Below are positions 1 through 13,000 of a stretch of 64,000 nucleotides of DNA, piece by piece. Position 1 is the stretch's first letter; each line of letters starts with the position of its first letter. The notes under the pieces are model-generated. The model worked only from the letters and a program-made list of their open reading frames with translations, had not been told where the DNA came from and searched no databases. Made by a program: the position numbers and the translations under genes. Source of the DNA: Casuarius casuarius (taxonomy: Eukaryota; Chordata; Aves; Casuariiformes; Casuariidae). The stretch is from NCBI GenBank assembly GCA_003342895.1, contig PTFA01000092.1, positions 2,630,850 through 2,694,849 on the forward strand. Direction: 5' to 3'.

Positions 1-3000
1 TTTTTTTTTTTTTGGCTTTCTTTTACAGTCTCTCTTGTAAAACTGTAACTCCGGAGATGCGTTGGAAGGCTATCGGATGCTCTTCTTGCTCGTGTTGGCT
101 CAAGCCCAGCTCATGCGGAACCAGTTCTTAGCATCTAGTAGCTGCTCTTGACACACTTATGCCAAGACATGACGTGCTTAGGAAAATGGCCATCTTGTAT
201 CATACTTTTCAGTCACCACAGACCAAAGCTCAGGAGACGCGTTCCTCCGTGCTACTTGCAGAAGAGTGGTAGAAAAGAAGTTAAATCTTCCTTAAGATGA
301 AGTGTTCCTGACCCCATACAATAGCACAAAATTCATGTGCTGACTTCTGTCTCTTGGCTCAGGCACCAGCCTTTTGCTGTCCCCTCTCAACGTAGCAGGA
401 CCTCGATACTGCACGGGAAGGCAATGGTCCTGCTTCGGTTGGCCGCGCGTTGGTTTTCCGNGAAGGAGCATCTTCTTTCTTCTCTCTGTGTAATAGACAA
501 CATAAAAAATTGAGAAGGTAATTATAGCAAGCAAACTTTTCAGCATGGGCACTGAAATACCCGTCGGGCCTCGTTNCTGTCTGTGGGACTTGGACACTGC
601 CGGCCCTTCTGCAGTAGGTTAAAAGGGTGCATAGCTAGGAGAGCTGTTGACTGGTATTTCCTGAATCTTTGTTCTGCTTTAGCAACCAAGTTCCCTAATC
701 AGGGAAGGCTTTGGGAGCCCAAACATTAAATTTGTTTTCAGATCTGTTTTAAACTCCTCCTGCCCCTCCACCCTCCCAAAACCCTGCTGTCGTTCTGCAC
801 CTTGCTTGTTTAAAGAGCTTGCCATTTCTTATGGCAAAAATAAAGCTTCCGTGGAGCTCGGATGCCTTTAATGGCTGCAGATGGATGGCAGTGTGGCTGA
901 AATCATGTTGTTACACGTAGGGTTGGAGAACAGATTTGGGTGAGATTGCCACAGGCTAGATTTTTGCAGTTCTTTCTGTGTTTGCTGGTAGTGGATTGGA
1001 TTTAAACAGAAAAGTCTCTTCTGCTTCAGCATCTCCTGTTTGAGAGTGCTTCACTATAGGCAATAGCTTCATGAAGCCAAGCCAAGAAGCACCATNTCTG
1101 GGCTCGAGAAGTTAGTAAGANTCAAAGAAAGGGATTGAGTAGATAATAACATGAATGATAAATATCCAGTCAGTGCTTTAAAAAAGCTTCTCAAAGGGAA
1201 GAAAGGCTTCAGTATTCAAGCTGGTTTGTAACTGTTATAGATGAGAGACCTTTTGGGGNACAGAGTATTCCTCCTCTGCCTGCAAGTGGGTTTCACCCAG
1301 AATATTTGCTGCTGGTGACTCTCAGATGAGATGCTGCTAGATGGGACCGTGTCAGGTCCAGGTTAGCACACACGTCTTGTTTTCCTAAGTGTGGTTGGGA
1401 TGGCTGCAGAATAGGAGCTCAGGCAGTTAAACATCCTATTTTGAGGTTAATCAAAAAATTTAGGTTAACTACGTTATAAACCCTCTGCCCCTTTCTTCTT
1501 GTGATTTCTATGCTGGAAAAGAGGAAAAAAACCCCACCAAAACTCAGAACTGTATGTCTTCAAACTCTTTGCATTGCATCTCTGAAAACTTTAGATACCC
1601 CAAAATAAGATNGCCTAAGTATGTTTTCAGTCTCTTAAAACTATCTTTGTGAAATAGCTCCGCGGTTAACAGGAGGCTGGTGCAGACAGCCGAAAGGTCG
1701 TTTTTCTGCCCGGTGCTGCTGATCCTGTGCCACGAAGCCCACGTGTTTGCTGTGATTTCACTCTGCATGGGTTGTTCGCTTTCCTTAATTGCATTTTGGA
1801 AGGGTGATTAATTATGTGCCACAACGTTGCCACTAGAGGGATTAGAGATATTAGACTGGCCCGAGTGTTTTGCCGCGTAACTCTTGTGGGGGTAGAAGAA
1901 AGTTGCTTTCCTAATCTGTGCCCTGTTTTCATCGTTAATTCTTTTTATATATTCGCAGATACCATGGGGTATAAGCAGCTAATTAAGTGTGGCATTTGAT
2001 AAAGTTTAAGGAAGTTTTACTTCCTGTCCTGGGGAGTATTGGTCTCCCGCACGTAAACATGCTGGTTAACGATTAGTGCAGAGCACAAGTGTGTTCGAAG
2101 GTGGCTGCTCCGCTTTCTCCAGGGGCCCGGTGGCAGGCGGGCTGGCTGTCTCCACCTCGCCACGTGGGACCCACCGGCTTCTCCGCACGGCCCCGGGGTG
2201 ACGTGCTGCAGGCGTCGGACCGGCCGCAGCAAAGGGCGTGCGGTGACCGCGGCTCTGTGCTCGCGATACGGTAANCTTGCAGTATATCGCTGTGTCGTAG
2301 GTCACGTACGGTGCTTTGGATAGGGGGAAAAGGATCTTTCGAAGGCCCTGGAAAGCCCTGGTAGGGCTCCTGCTGGAATGGGAGCAGCTGCGTGGCCTGC
2401 CAGGTGCCTGCCAGTGGGTGTGTGCGTGCAGCGCTGCTAGCTACGTATTTGAACTAGGCACCAATGACTTTCCTCTTTTGTTTTAAATACGAAAAGCTTT
2501 TTTAAGACAGTACCGTTTCCAAGAGGGTCGTTTCCTCCTAGACTGTCCACAAAAGAGAAGCGAGGAGGATGAGGTGAGGTAACAGGCCAATGCTCAGCAG
2601 CAGACTGCGAAGGCTCAGGGGTGCTTAAGAGCTTGTTTTGCTTCCCATTGGGTTCAATACTTCAGCAATCCAACCGTATGGACTCTGGACCTGATCTCAG
2701 TTTGTCTCTATCATTTATCTTCTTAGTTTAAAGGAACAGTGTTGGCCACTTCAGGCACAACAGTTTCTTTAATAACATGCATCACTCAATTCTTGGATTT
2801 AAAAAGGCCTTTGTGTGCTAGAAAAGCAAAGTAGTGTTTTGCTGAGTTCACTTACGTACTGTTGCATGTAAATTCTTGCAATTCGTGCNGTTTCTTGTCT
2901 TTAGGATATCATCCCCCAGCAGTGCAGGGGGACCTGACAGTGCGTCCGTGCTTTCGCCATCCCCGTGCTGCGGCTTGCTGGGGTAGCAGAGGGACGGGCA

Positions 3001-3375
3001 GGCGGGGGGTTGCTGCTCTGCTGCTTTTCCCCCTCGGGTGAGAGAGCAGAGCCCTCCCAAGGGCCAGCAGCGAGTGGAAGCGACTCCTCGCTNCCGAAAC
3101 GCGGTGCAAACAAGCAGCCTACCTCGAGAAAAGCCGCTCGGCTTTTTTGTGGGGCCTTTCAGCGCCTCGTTAATTAGTAATAGAGCGAGCTTTTCCTGCC
3201 GATAAACCAACCTATTGGTTAATGGCGTTTAACGTCCCAAAACCCCAGCGAGCCGGACAGAGCCCGCGGAGACAATGGGCGCGTTGTTTCCCGGCGGCTC
3301 CCATCCCTTTCTTGCCGGTTAGTATTATTATTATATATTTTTTTTAAGAGCCGTTGGGCTTGTTCCCCCCCCCCC
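1..3375. other. Upstream flank of LAMA5, no recognised gene
   Basis: The stretch holds a T-run at the very start, several isolated ambiguous bases, and AT-rich to mixed sequence. In mammals the divergent neighbour of LAMA5 is RPS21, but I looked for its protein on the minus strand and did not find it. The only open frame with a protein-like property is a minus-strand frame at 292-597 with one hydrophobic segment, discussed under findings. The last 60 bases before the gap end in a C homopolymer. Confidence 0.6.
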
Positions 3376-3705
3376 NNNNNNNNNNNNNNNNNNNNNNNNN
3401 NNNNNNNNNNNNNNNNNNNNNNNNNNNNNNNNNNNNNNNNNNNNNNNNNNNNNNNNNNNNNNNNNNNNNNNNNNNNNNNNNNNNNNNNNNNNNNNNNNNN
3501 NNNNNNNNNNNNNNNNNNNNNNNNNNNNNNNNNNNNNNNNNNNNNNNNNNNNNNNNNNNNNNNNNNNNNNNNNNNNNNNNNNNNNNNNNNNNNNNNNNNN
3601 NNNNNNNNNNNNNNNNNNNNNNNNNNNNNNNNNNNNNNNNNNNNNNNNNNNNNNNNNNNNNNNNNNNNNNNNNNNNNNNNNNNNNNNNNNNNNNNNNNNN
3701 NNNNN
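3376..3705. other. Assembly gap (330 N) over the LAMA5 promoter/5' UTR
   Basis: A run of 330 unknown bases is flanked on the left by a poly-C tract and on the right by a CCT repeat. Both are typical of GC-rich promoter sequence that fails to assemble. The transcription start and most of the 5' UTR are therefore not visible, and the gap length may be nominal. Confidence 0.98.
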
Positions 3706-3752
3706 CCTCCTCCTCCTCCTCCTCCTCGCCTCGGCGTGCAGCGCCGGTGAAG
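3706..3752 (+). other. LAMA5: Visible end of the LAMA5 5' UTR with CCT repeat
   Basis: A (CCT)n tract, 3706-3727, is followed by a short GC-rich leader. The start codon context has A at -3 and G at +4, a good initiation context. Confidence 0.7.
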
Positions 3753-4031
3753 ATGGCGAGGGCGGCGGAGCGCGGCGGAGCGTGGCCGGCCCTGCTGCTG
3801 CTGCTGCCGCTGCTGCCGCCCGCCGCCGCCGCCCGGCCGGCCGCCTCCTTCCCCGGCGACGTGAACGGGCACAGCCTGCACCCGCCCTACTTCAACCTGG
3901 CCGAGGGCACCCGCATCGCCGCCACCGCCACCTGCGGCGAGGAGGCGGCGGGCGGCCGCGCCGTGGAGGACCTCTACTGCAAGCTGGTGGGCGGCCCGGT
4001 GGCGGGGGGGGACCCCAGCCAGACCATCCAG
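3753..4031 (+). CDS. LAMA5: LAMA5 exon 1: signal peptide and start of LN domain
   Basis: It encodes residues 1-93 and ends in phase 0 before GTAGGG. Residues about 12-27 form a Leu/Ala/Pro-rich hydrophobic core (five Leu in a row), a secretory signal peptide with likely cleavage after the Ala run near 24-27. The LN domain begins at about His43 with [10 protein letters not shown], followed by TCGEE and [16 protein letters not shown], matching laminin alpha-5. I chose this ATG because it gives a complete signal peptide directly before the LN domain and has a good initiation context. A run of eight G bases codes for the Ala-Gly-Gly-Asp region, so a length error there would break the frame; as printed, the frame is intact. 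Confidence 0.95.
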
Positions 4032-7000
4032 GTAGGGGCCGCGTCCCCCCCCGCCTTTGCACCGGGGAGGGGGGGATCCGGGTGCAGGTATCCAAGCCGC
4101 TTCCCTGCCCGGGTGGGGGCCCGGGCCGCACGTGCGCGCTGCCCTCGAGCCTCGCCGCGGCCGCGCACCGCCCCGCACCGCCCCGCGCTGCCCGGCGGCG
4201 TTTTTAGAGGTGCCGGGTTTTATGCGGACACACGGTCCCGGCGCCGGGCGGGGAACCGGTCCCGTAACGGTGCTCGCGTCCGGCGCTAGCAGGTCTCGGC
4301 CCCGGCGGTGCTGGGAGGAGCGGAGGAGGGAGGCTGAGAGCGGCCGTCGGGGCGCTTTCCCGGAGCTGCAGCGGCCCCCGGGGAGCTCAGAGCCGGCGGT
4401 GCGGATGGGAAAACCCGCCGTGCGGTTTCACAGCTGCGGCCCCCCTGGAAAGAGGGAAGCGCGATCGTAGCGGGGCTGTAAANCGCGGGTTTGGGTCCAG
4501 GGACCCCAGACCCGCAGCCCGGGCGCGGAGCAGCGGCTGTGGTTTGGGCCGCTCCTGCGGCGCGGGGCAGCTCAGCAGCTGGCGGGGAGCCTTGAGCCGC
4601 CGGCCCGGGTTTCTGCCGTTGCTGCTGCGGCGCNCAGCGCCCGTTCACCTGCTGCGATGCAGCAATAGGATGGATTGCCCGTGCTCTATGTACTAGCGAG
4701 GAAAAGAAGAGCGGGGAAAACTGTCACCCTCTCGGATCCGCAGCCTTTCTTGGCCTTTCAAAGGGGCGGCTTTGTTTTAAGATCAGCCTTAGAAGCATTT
4801 CGCTTATTCCGGCCACGTTGTCCNGAGTCGGTGTCATGCTATTTGCAGATTCCTGGCTGTCGTGTGCTTGCGACGTGGAGTTTTGCCCTGTTTGTAGTGG
4901 AAATTGTTAAAGATGTGACAGGAGGGGGGGGCAAAGCCCGCAGAGGCTTCTGTGAGTTTTGCCACCTTTCGAAGTTAAGGGATCTGTTTCAATTTGCTAC
5001 ACCATAAAATAACGTGACTTGAGTAAGCTCTGCTTTAAGTAGTAGTAGCGGGAGACCATAGAGACCCAATTGTTGTATCTAGAGTGACATTATCGTGTTA
5101 AAACGTAGTAGCAGCTACTTCTTTACCCTTCCTTGCTCTGTGCTGTTGCAAACAAACGTGACGGCTCTGCCGAGCCGGAGCAGCAGCGGCAGGATCCTCG
5201 GAGCAGCCGGCAGCCACNGGGCGCCCGCCCGCGGTCCTGCCTCGCCGGACAAGCCGCCCCGGCACCGCCGCCGCGGGGGCTCGCCTGGACGGACACCTGG
5301 CGCGAGCAGCAGTACAGCCACCTAAGCGATGAGCTCCGCCGGTTCTCGTGCTTTCTNCTGGTTTTAGCTCGACGCCGTAGCAGCCTTTCAGAAAAGGCAG
5401 CCCGCGGACCTTAAAGTGCGATATCCTTAAAACGTGAGGGATCGTTACGCCTTCAGAAGCGGCGCAGCCCTGCAGGCGCTTGCCGCGTTTTTTGGCACGG
5501 CTTGTGGGAAGGCTGGAAGCCTCGTCCGGGAGTTTCCCCGGCTCCGCGCAGGGCTCCCCGGCGGCAGGCAGCGCTCTGGGCTGCGACGGTGGAGGCCCGT
5601 CGACGCCGAGGGGGTCTCGCGGGGCGGCCGCCTTCCCTCGGCCCGCTGTCGCGAACAGCGCGTTTGACGGATTTCGGGGAGTCGAGGCAAAAGGGAGACT
5701 AGAGGCTTGGGCCGTCTTCTGATCGCGCTTGCGTTGAAGGTGCTTGTGGCTGGCTGCCTTGCGAGGTGGATCTAGGATTTTAAAAAGTGCAGCAAGCCTC
5801 ACTGATTTCCAATCCGTGTGTCTCTTGCTTTCGTTTAATCCTATCTTCATCTAAGTCCCGCTGCTGCAAAACGCTTGTCCGCGCGTTTGATCACCTCGTT
5901 GAGCTGAGGTTCGCCCGAGCAGCGTCAGCGCTTCCCCGAGGTCTTTCCCTCTCGCCGTCCCGGGTGGTTTTGNGGCAGATGAGGTCTGAGTTTGTCCTTT
6001 ACCTGAATGTCTCTGAACTAAGTGGCGTTTTCTTTTGATTTCCTCTAGTCCTAAGTGACTAGTGGTGCTTTGGGCCCTGCNTTTCTTTATCCCGTCTCTC
6101 GGGCTCTGCGCGGTTGGATCTCTGATGGCTTGGGCAACCAGCTGAAACGGGACAGTTGCGGCTGTTCCTCTCCATACGTGTCTCATCCNTATTTACATTG
6201 AAAGCATTTGACATCAGTGGTTTAACTGCAGCAGCAAACGAGCAATTTTTAGAACAAGTTAGAGTTGCTGCAGAAAAGACGCCTAGTGCAATAGCACCNG
6301 CCCGAGTTTGTGTAGGCGGCCGCCTGCTCTGCAAGGACAACCCCGCTAATGGGTTGCAAANGTGGACTTTCCTTGTCCAAAGTATTACTCTTCCCCCCTC
6401 TGTTTCCCACCCTGTTCACCGTATCCCAAGCAGCCGGGGCTGGGTCACGCTCCCTGCGGTTTTCCGATAAATTAGGTTAGGAGAAGTGATGCTGGGTCAC
6501 GGCGAGGCCAGATAAAGCGGGACAAAGCTGGAAGTGACTCTTGCGTGTTTATGCTCAGCCCTGCTGAAACTCTGCCTGCCCCTGGAGCTGGTGCGTCCGA
6601 GGGTCCGACCGCACCTCCGACGGCAAGCTCGGCTCACCGCTGCCCCGTTCCCGGCCGCGACAGCTAGCACGTGTGAGCCGCGCGGCAGCGGGGAGGGGAA
6701 CGTCGGCGTTGCAGGTGCCTGGTAGCTTACCCTAATTTTCAGTCCCCTCTCATAAAACTTTAAGTGCCCGTTGTATGTCAGCATGAACTTTGGTTCAAAA
6801 TTGTTCTTAGTTCTGTAGCAAGAATTTAAAGTGTGGAAGCATTTTATCCCCATTTTGTAATCTTGGCTCCCTTTTCCCCACCTCCCCTCCTGCCCCCCCC
6901 AATTTATATAGTGCAGTAGAAATCTCCATGCAACCTGCTGCACCGGTTCCCTTCAAAGGCTTGCTCTTCGGTGGGTCACTTTTATTTGGTGAACGTCTTT

Positions 7001-10000
7001 CCTCCTTCACAGGGCTTTTAAGGGGGCTGTGCCCTGGCCCTCTGGGCGCAGCGGGAGCTCGCGCGCGGGCAGGGGGTCGTACCGGTCCTTCGGCCTCCCG
7101 CTTGCCTGGCTGCTGTTTTCCTATCTCTAGCCGAGGTAATTAAAAGGTGTGCTTGTTCGGAACAATTCGCGTTGTGTAATTGGCTGCAAACAACACACCG
7201 CCGGCTGCAGGGAAGAATGCCGGGAATTCTCCATTTCCTTCGGGATTGTGGTGCCCTCCGGTGTTGGGGGCATCTGGAAAGTCGCGAGCGGTTGCTCTGC
7301 AGGATCTCTGTCTTGCTTCGGTCCTTTTGGGGTGCAGCTGGAGTAGCGGGGAGTAGATTGCCCCTGTCTCCAGACCACGGCCCTGGGATGATATTGAAGC
7401 TGGCTGCAGCTGGGATGGAGAAGGGCGGGATAACTGCACCTTTTGAAGGAAAACCGCCTGTAACAGAGTTCCCTTGTGGGATGCTTATGGCAGCAATTCA
7501 AGTGACAGAACAGGCTCCACCAAACACACAACTTGACAATTAGGGGGATATTTGCAGGTTCTATTGAGAGTTGGTAAAATCCATTTGTGGATTAAATGGG
7601 AAAGAGAGAATTAGCCGTAGCAGCTCGGGCCTTTGTCTGATCCTGCCAGGGAGGTGCTGCTGAAGTTGCAGAGCTGTTTTCTCTGGCAGCGTGTCCAGGG
7701 AGCTGACAAAGCAGCCCGCACCGCTAAAGCAAGACAGAAAAGATCTCGTGGGTTTGCTTGCAGCTAGGTGCCGGGGCAGCTGACAGCAGGGGCTGTCCCT
7801 TCCTGGCCTCGCATTGTAGCATCACCAGCAAAAAGGGGACTTGGCTGCTGGACTGTTAAGCATGAAAATGTAGTTGAAAGGACTATACTTGTGAAATGAA
7901 TAGGCTGACAAGCACCAGAGGGCTGTGAGATGAATAGAAGAACTGCCAGTCTGTGTCCATCCTTGCCCGGGAATGGTCAGGATCCAGCTCAGGATCCCGG
8001 GGGTATCTGCAAGGCCGGCAGCCTCCGTAGAGAAGCCGAAGGCTGATGGCCCTGGAGCTCGGGCCGCTCGCTCCCCGCGGCAGTGCAGCCTCTTACCCTG
8101 GGGTCAGCGGAGAGGGGCCTGGTCTCCCTGCTGCCTGCTCTTTTGCATCTGGCAACCACTTTCTGTCCAGGTCCCTCTACCCCAATGCTCGGTGCATATC
8201 TGAAATGCAGGCAGGCAGTCCAAATTCTGCGTTAGTGTGGTTTTTTGTCCTTTGGGTTTGTTTTTTTTTCCTGCAAGCTCTTCCCTGATCCATTTTCAGT
8301 CCCTGCTCTAAATTGGTGCATACAAAAAGTTGTTGTATCAGTTTGCACCATCAGGCTTGGATCCTGCATTTTCTGAATTGCTCCGGTGCCGTCTGCTTTG
8401 TGTCTGTGTTCCTGCTAGAATTTGTTCTCCCCNTACTCGTAGATGCAGGTTGGAGGGCACCACTCTTTGTGGTGTGTCTTTCTGGCTGCAGTTAAATGCT
8501 GTTTTTGTTCTTTCCAACAGGGCCAGTACTGCGACATCTGCTCCTCTGCGAACAGCAACAAGGCTCATCCCATAACCAACGCCATCGATGGGACCGAGCG
8601 CTGGTGGCAGAGCCCCCCTCTCTCCAGGGGGCTGGAGTTCAACCAAGTCAACGTCACCCTGGACCTTGGACAGGTAACCCAGGTCCTTTTTGGTGATGCT
8701 GTAGGCCATGCTGGCAAGGACCTGCACCTCTCTGCTTCCAAAGTGCTCCAGTGACCCTTGCTCAAGGGGCGAGACCAAACCCTCTCGTTTAATGACAGGG
8801 TAGGAGGCTCTGGGGAGAAAATGCTTTGGTCTGTCTTAAATGCAGTCTGTGCTATTTACTGTTGCCGCTTAAGGTCTCCCTAAAAGTTGGGTCAGGCAAC
8901 ACCGCTCGTGAAAACCTGCCGTGCTACGCAGGTGCCGTTGGGAAGCGAGCGCCCGGCTGCCAAAGGGGCAGCTGGATGGGTGAGCTTCACCCCGGAACGT
9001 GTTGCTGCCAGATCCAAAATGCAGAAGTTTAAGGTTACACTGTAAAACTTTAACACGTGCGTTTAAATCCTTGGGGCTCTGAAAGAGCAAGTCCGTTCTG
9101 AAGGTCTTCACATTTAAAATAGAAGGAAAAAAAAAAAAGGGAATGACAATGGACCCTTGGTCTCTAGTGCTGGCAAGTCAAAGAGCATTAACATCGCAGT
9201 AGCTCTGGCGACCGGCCCCCGCCGCCTCCTCTGCAGCTCCTATTCAGCGCCGAACCGTGTTATTCCCTCGGACCTTCCTCAGCACAGGGGAAGGTGTCGG
9301 AAAAGATGTCCTTTCTCAAAGCTGCCGGGGCGGGAGGATGTTATAATTGAGAGACCTAGAAGACTGCGGGACGTGTGTCTGCTTTTTGGTCCGAGGCCGC
9401 TGCTCTGGCCGCTTGGATCGGGGACCTGCTCGGACTGGGGGCAGCCGGGGCAGGGAGCGCGGGACGTGCCCCTTTCCCCGCGGTGCCGCGCAGCAACGTG
9501 TTCAATACTTATGTTCAGTATTTAATTAGACCCAGCGCGTTGCAGGGCATCAGCAAATGGGACCCAGAGGAGGGGGACGGAGCATCTCCCGGGGAGAGCA
9601 GACGGGTCTGACCCGAAGCCGTGCCCAAGGTGGGCAGAGGAGGCTGGGAGCAGTTTGGGCCTTGGAATTCACAATTTGGGACACTCACTCTGGAGTCTCC
9701 TTATGCCAGTTTAGCAGTTAGCCGCTGGAGCGCCGGCGGGAGCGGCAGGGATAGGCGTTCCCCTCCTCTGCCGCGCTTCCCTGGGCTCTGCCACCAGCCG
9801 TGCGGCACCGGGGGCTGAGCGCGGGTCGCCCCTGGGCAGAGCCTGGCGGGGAGGCCTGCGGGGTGGCAGCCCCGGACGGCTCGCCCCTCGCGTGGGTATC
9901 GTGGCTGCTTCGTCGCTCAAGCAGCCTTTCGGGGTGTGACGGGACTGCCTCTTTTTTGGGGAGTTTCCTTGGGTTGCCGTGATTTCAGGTCTGGGTGGGC

Positions 10001-13000
10001 GCTAAAGCTTGGCACTAGCGTTGCAGATAGCTTTTACCCTCTCGCCCTGGGTAAAGGCTCGTTTGTCATCCTTGTTTGTAAGGGATCTGAGCATCTCTGC
10101 AGATCTGGGACATATTGATGACAATACCCTTCTGGTAGATGTCTCAAACGTTTTAGTCCCCAAGATCCTCTCTGATCCACTCCCTGCCCAGCTGTACCAC
10201 TCGCTTGGATCCTCCTAGCACTCTCCATAAACCCGTTGTCCCATGAGTGCCAGCTGACAGCAAAATGTCCCCCAGTGCCCTGGGCACGATGTGCGTGGTG
10301 CGATCGCTCCGTGGGCCAGGCCTCCTGGCGCTGGAGGCAGCGTGCTGATCCCGTTAACCCAAGTGGGTGGCATCTGTTGTGTTTCTTGGAAACCTCCTGA
10401 CTAGCAGGAGCTGGCTGGGTGGGTGGATCGTTCACGCTCCCTCCCCTGCCCAGGGCCAGCTCATGGCGCAGCTTGCTCCGGTTGCTCGCTGCTCCTCTGG
10501 AAGGGGGTCTTCAAAGGCCAACTTACCTTGCAATCTTCCCCTCCTATTTGTGATTCTTTATGTAGATCTTCTGGCTTCAGGCCAGAGTTAACCAGTGTGA
10601 CATGCTTGCAAGCTGCTGAAGTCCGGCTTTCCTGGGGGTTTGCAGCCTTCAGAGGTGGGAGCCAGTGCCTGGAATAACATTGGGGGGCTGGAATACTGCT
10701 AAAAGTGCGCCGGCATAAGTTTACCTTCTCTTTTCCACTCTCCTCTCCCCAGTGTCTGTTTGTGCTCACTCGTAGCCCGGAGGGGTGGGATTGCACCCTC
10801 GTCCCAGCAAGGTCGGTAGCAGAAGCTGCACGTGTGGTGCTGGTCGTGGTTGCCTCATCCGCTGAGCTTGTAGATCCCTCTGGTTCCCTCCTGCCTTTGC
10901 AAAGTATGTGGTTGCCCAGCTTGTCCCAACAGGAGCACAAGCCTTAAGCTTCAGCCCATTTTTAGCAGCTTCCTCTCTATAGCAATTACATACAATAGGG
11001 GCATGTGTAATAACCTGCTTAGACTCCTGATGGGAGCCACTTCTCTGCTTTTCCCTCTTTTGTTTTGGTGGGTCAGGCAGTAGAAACAAGGTGAAATGTT
11101 ACCGAATCCCTAGTTTCCTCCTCCTGAAGCTGAGGCTGGTTGAAAGGGAGGAAGGTGAAGACAGGAATTCTCCGGACCGACCGGGTCCGCAGGGCCCGTG
11201 CTGCAGCAGGCCGCTGTAATTGGAAGCGAGGCTTGGAAATTCCTTGGATACCTGCGAAACAGCGCAGGTAACACCCTCGGAGGCATGCCTGAGAGCAGGG
11301 GGTTGGCTGGCAAACAAGGCCTCTCCTTTCCCACGTAGCCCTCCAGGGAGCTCTTGGGCCAATTAAGATTCAATTGAAGGGGCTGAGGGTCTCTAGAAGC
11401 TCTCGTCCCTTTGGGGCGGTTACTAGTGCCGCGAGCTCTGGTGCTGGAGGACAGCTGGCACGGGATGGCTGTGGTGCAAAGGGCCCGTTGCCCATTGCCG
11501 TGCTTCCCTGCTTCTTCTGGAGTCGTTACTGTTTAATTACTAGCCAGAAGCAAGTCGCTCCAACTTGCGGCAAGGCTGTGGCAACGGGGAGAGATTAACG
11601 AAGCAGCGTGTTGGTCTTTGCTGTTGCTGGCTGAAAGCTTGCACTCCTCATCAGGATGTTAAAATCCTCTGGGAAGGAGAGAGGGAGGAATATCGTTCGC
11701 AGCCAGCAAACAGCAGTTTAGAAAACCGCTCGGGCTGGCCACCCAGCTGGCGCGAGTGCATTAAATACTCGCGTCATGTCGTCTTAGTGCCAGCGGTGGC
11801 TTAATCTTAACGGCTTCATTGGCACGGCGGATCAGAGCTCCCAGCGTTGGACGGGAGCAGGTTGTGCCGATCATCTGCCGGTGGGGGGGATCGGTCTGAA
11901 CGGCTCCTGCCTCCTTGGGGAGGGGCAGTTTTTATTTTCAGAGTGGTTAGGGTGAAAAAGTGGAAAAGGAAGAAAAGTTACCTGGAGTTCCCATGTCATA
12001 CCATGATCTGGGAGCTAGAAATAAGGCAAACAACTCCAAGGAGGAAAGATCTTAGGAGATCTTGTGCTTAAAGATTTAGTGTGTTTATAATTTAGGATGA
12101 AAGACTGGGTGACTCCACGGGTCTGGAGAGTCAAAACACAATGTCATGGCACCATGGTGGAGCACAGTTCAAGTTTCCCTGGGTGGAGGAACTGGAGGAT
12201 GCCGTCCCCATGAGAGGGCAATGCTGTGTGTTGTGGTGTTGCTGGATAATCCGAACTTGTCCTCAGATCAGGTCATCCTGTTCTGGCCAGCTCGAAGGGC
12301 GACGGCCCGTGGTGGGACTGCGAGGCTACCGAGCCCATCCACCGCTGCTTAGCTCCAAGGTCTTCCCTTTCCTGCCCGGAGCCTCCAGGTCAGCTGGAAA
12401 ACGGGGCAGCATCTGGTGGTTGGGGCCTCTGCTGCAAAGGGGCTGTGCACGCCAAGCAGAGGGACAGGAGACCGTGACTCACTGCCACCACAGGAATTGT
12501 CCTCCGTGATCCTGTTGTGATTAAGTGCCACAGTGGGTGGAGGGGAGGAAAGGGTGTGATGGAAGATTTTTTTTTTTTTTTTCCAAGTAGGTTGTTTGAG
12601 TCAGAGCTGACAAAAATCAGGAGGTTTAAAGAAACATGAATGGCTGGCTTTCTGCCAGGGCCTGACATCTTCCTCGCATGAAGGTGAACCCAGGCCAGCC
12701 CTTTCCAGAGATGTTTATGGATAGCTGGTGCTTTAGGATAAATGCTGCGGAGAGGAATGCTTGCAAATCATGCAGGAGCAGGAGCTTCGTGCCAGTGCTT
12801 GCCTGGGGTTAATTACCACAGCGAGAAGGTGGCTGGATAGCGTCCCCCCGCCCCCCGAGATTCCTGGCCCTGGTGACACTGGAGAGCAGCAGAACTTTGG
12901 ACTGAAGCTTTGCAGAGTTTTGGTTTACACCCCCAGAGGTATTTACTTCTCATCCTAGTCAGGAACAGGATTTATGTCTGAAAGCCTCTACTTAAGGGGT

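Larger units (their letters stand above)
3706..4640. promoter_or_regulatory. CpG-island-like region over exon 1 and the start of intron 1
   Basis: CpG dinucleotides are dense from the gap edge through exon 1 into the first 600 bases of intron 1, in contrast to most of intron 2. This is the usual setting of a housekeeping-type or developmental CpG-island promoter. Core promoter elements cannot be assigned because the adjoining gap hides them. Confidence 0.55.

Noticed and set aside
1..3375. RPS21 expected as divergent neighbour
   Set aside because: No minus-strand frame resembles the RPS21 protein; it probably lies further upstream.
3219..4178. Minus-strand frame across exon 1 and the gap
   Set aside because: It consists mostly of N and of the antisense of exon 1; it is a shadow of the real exon.
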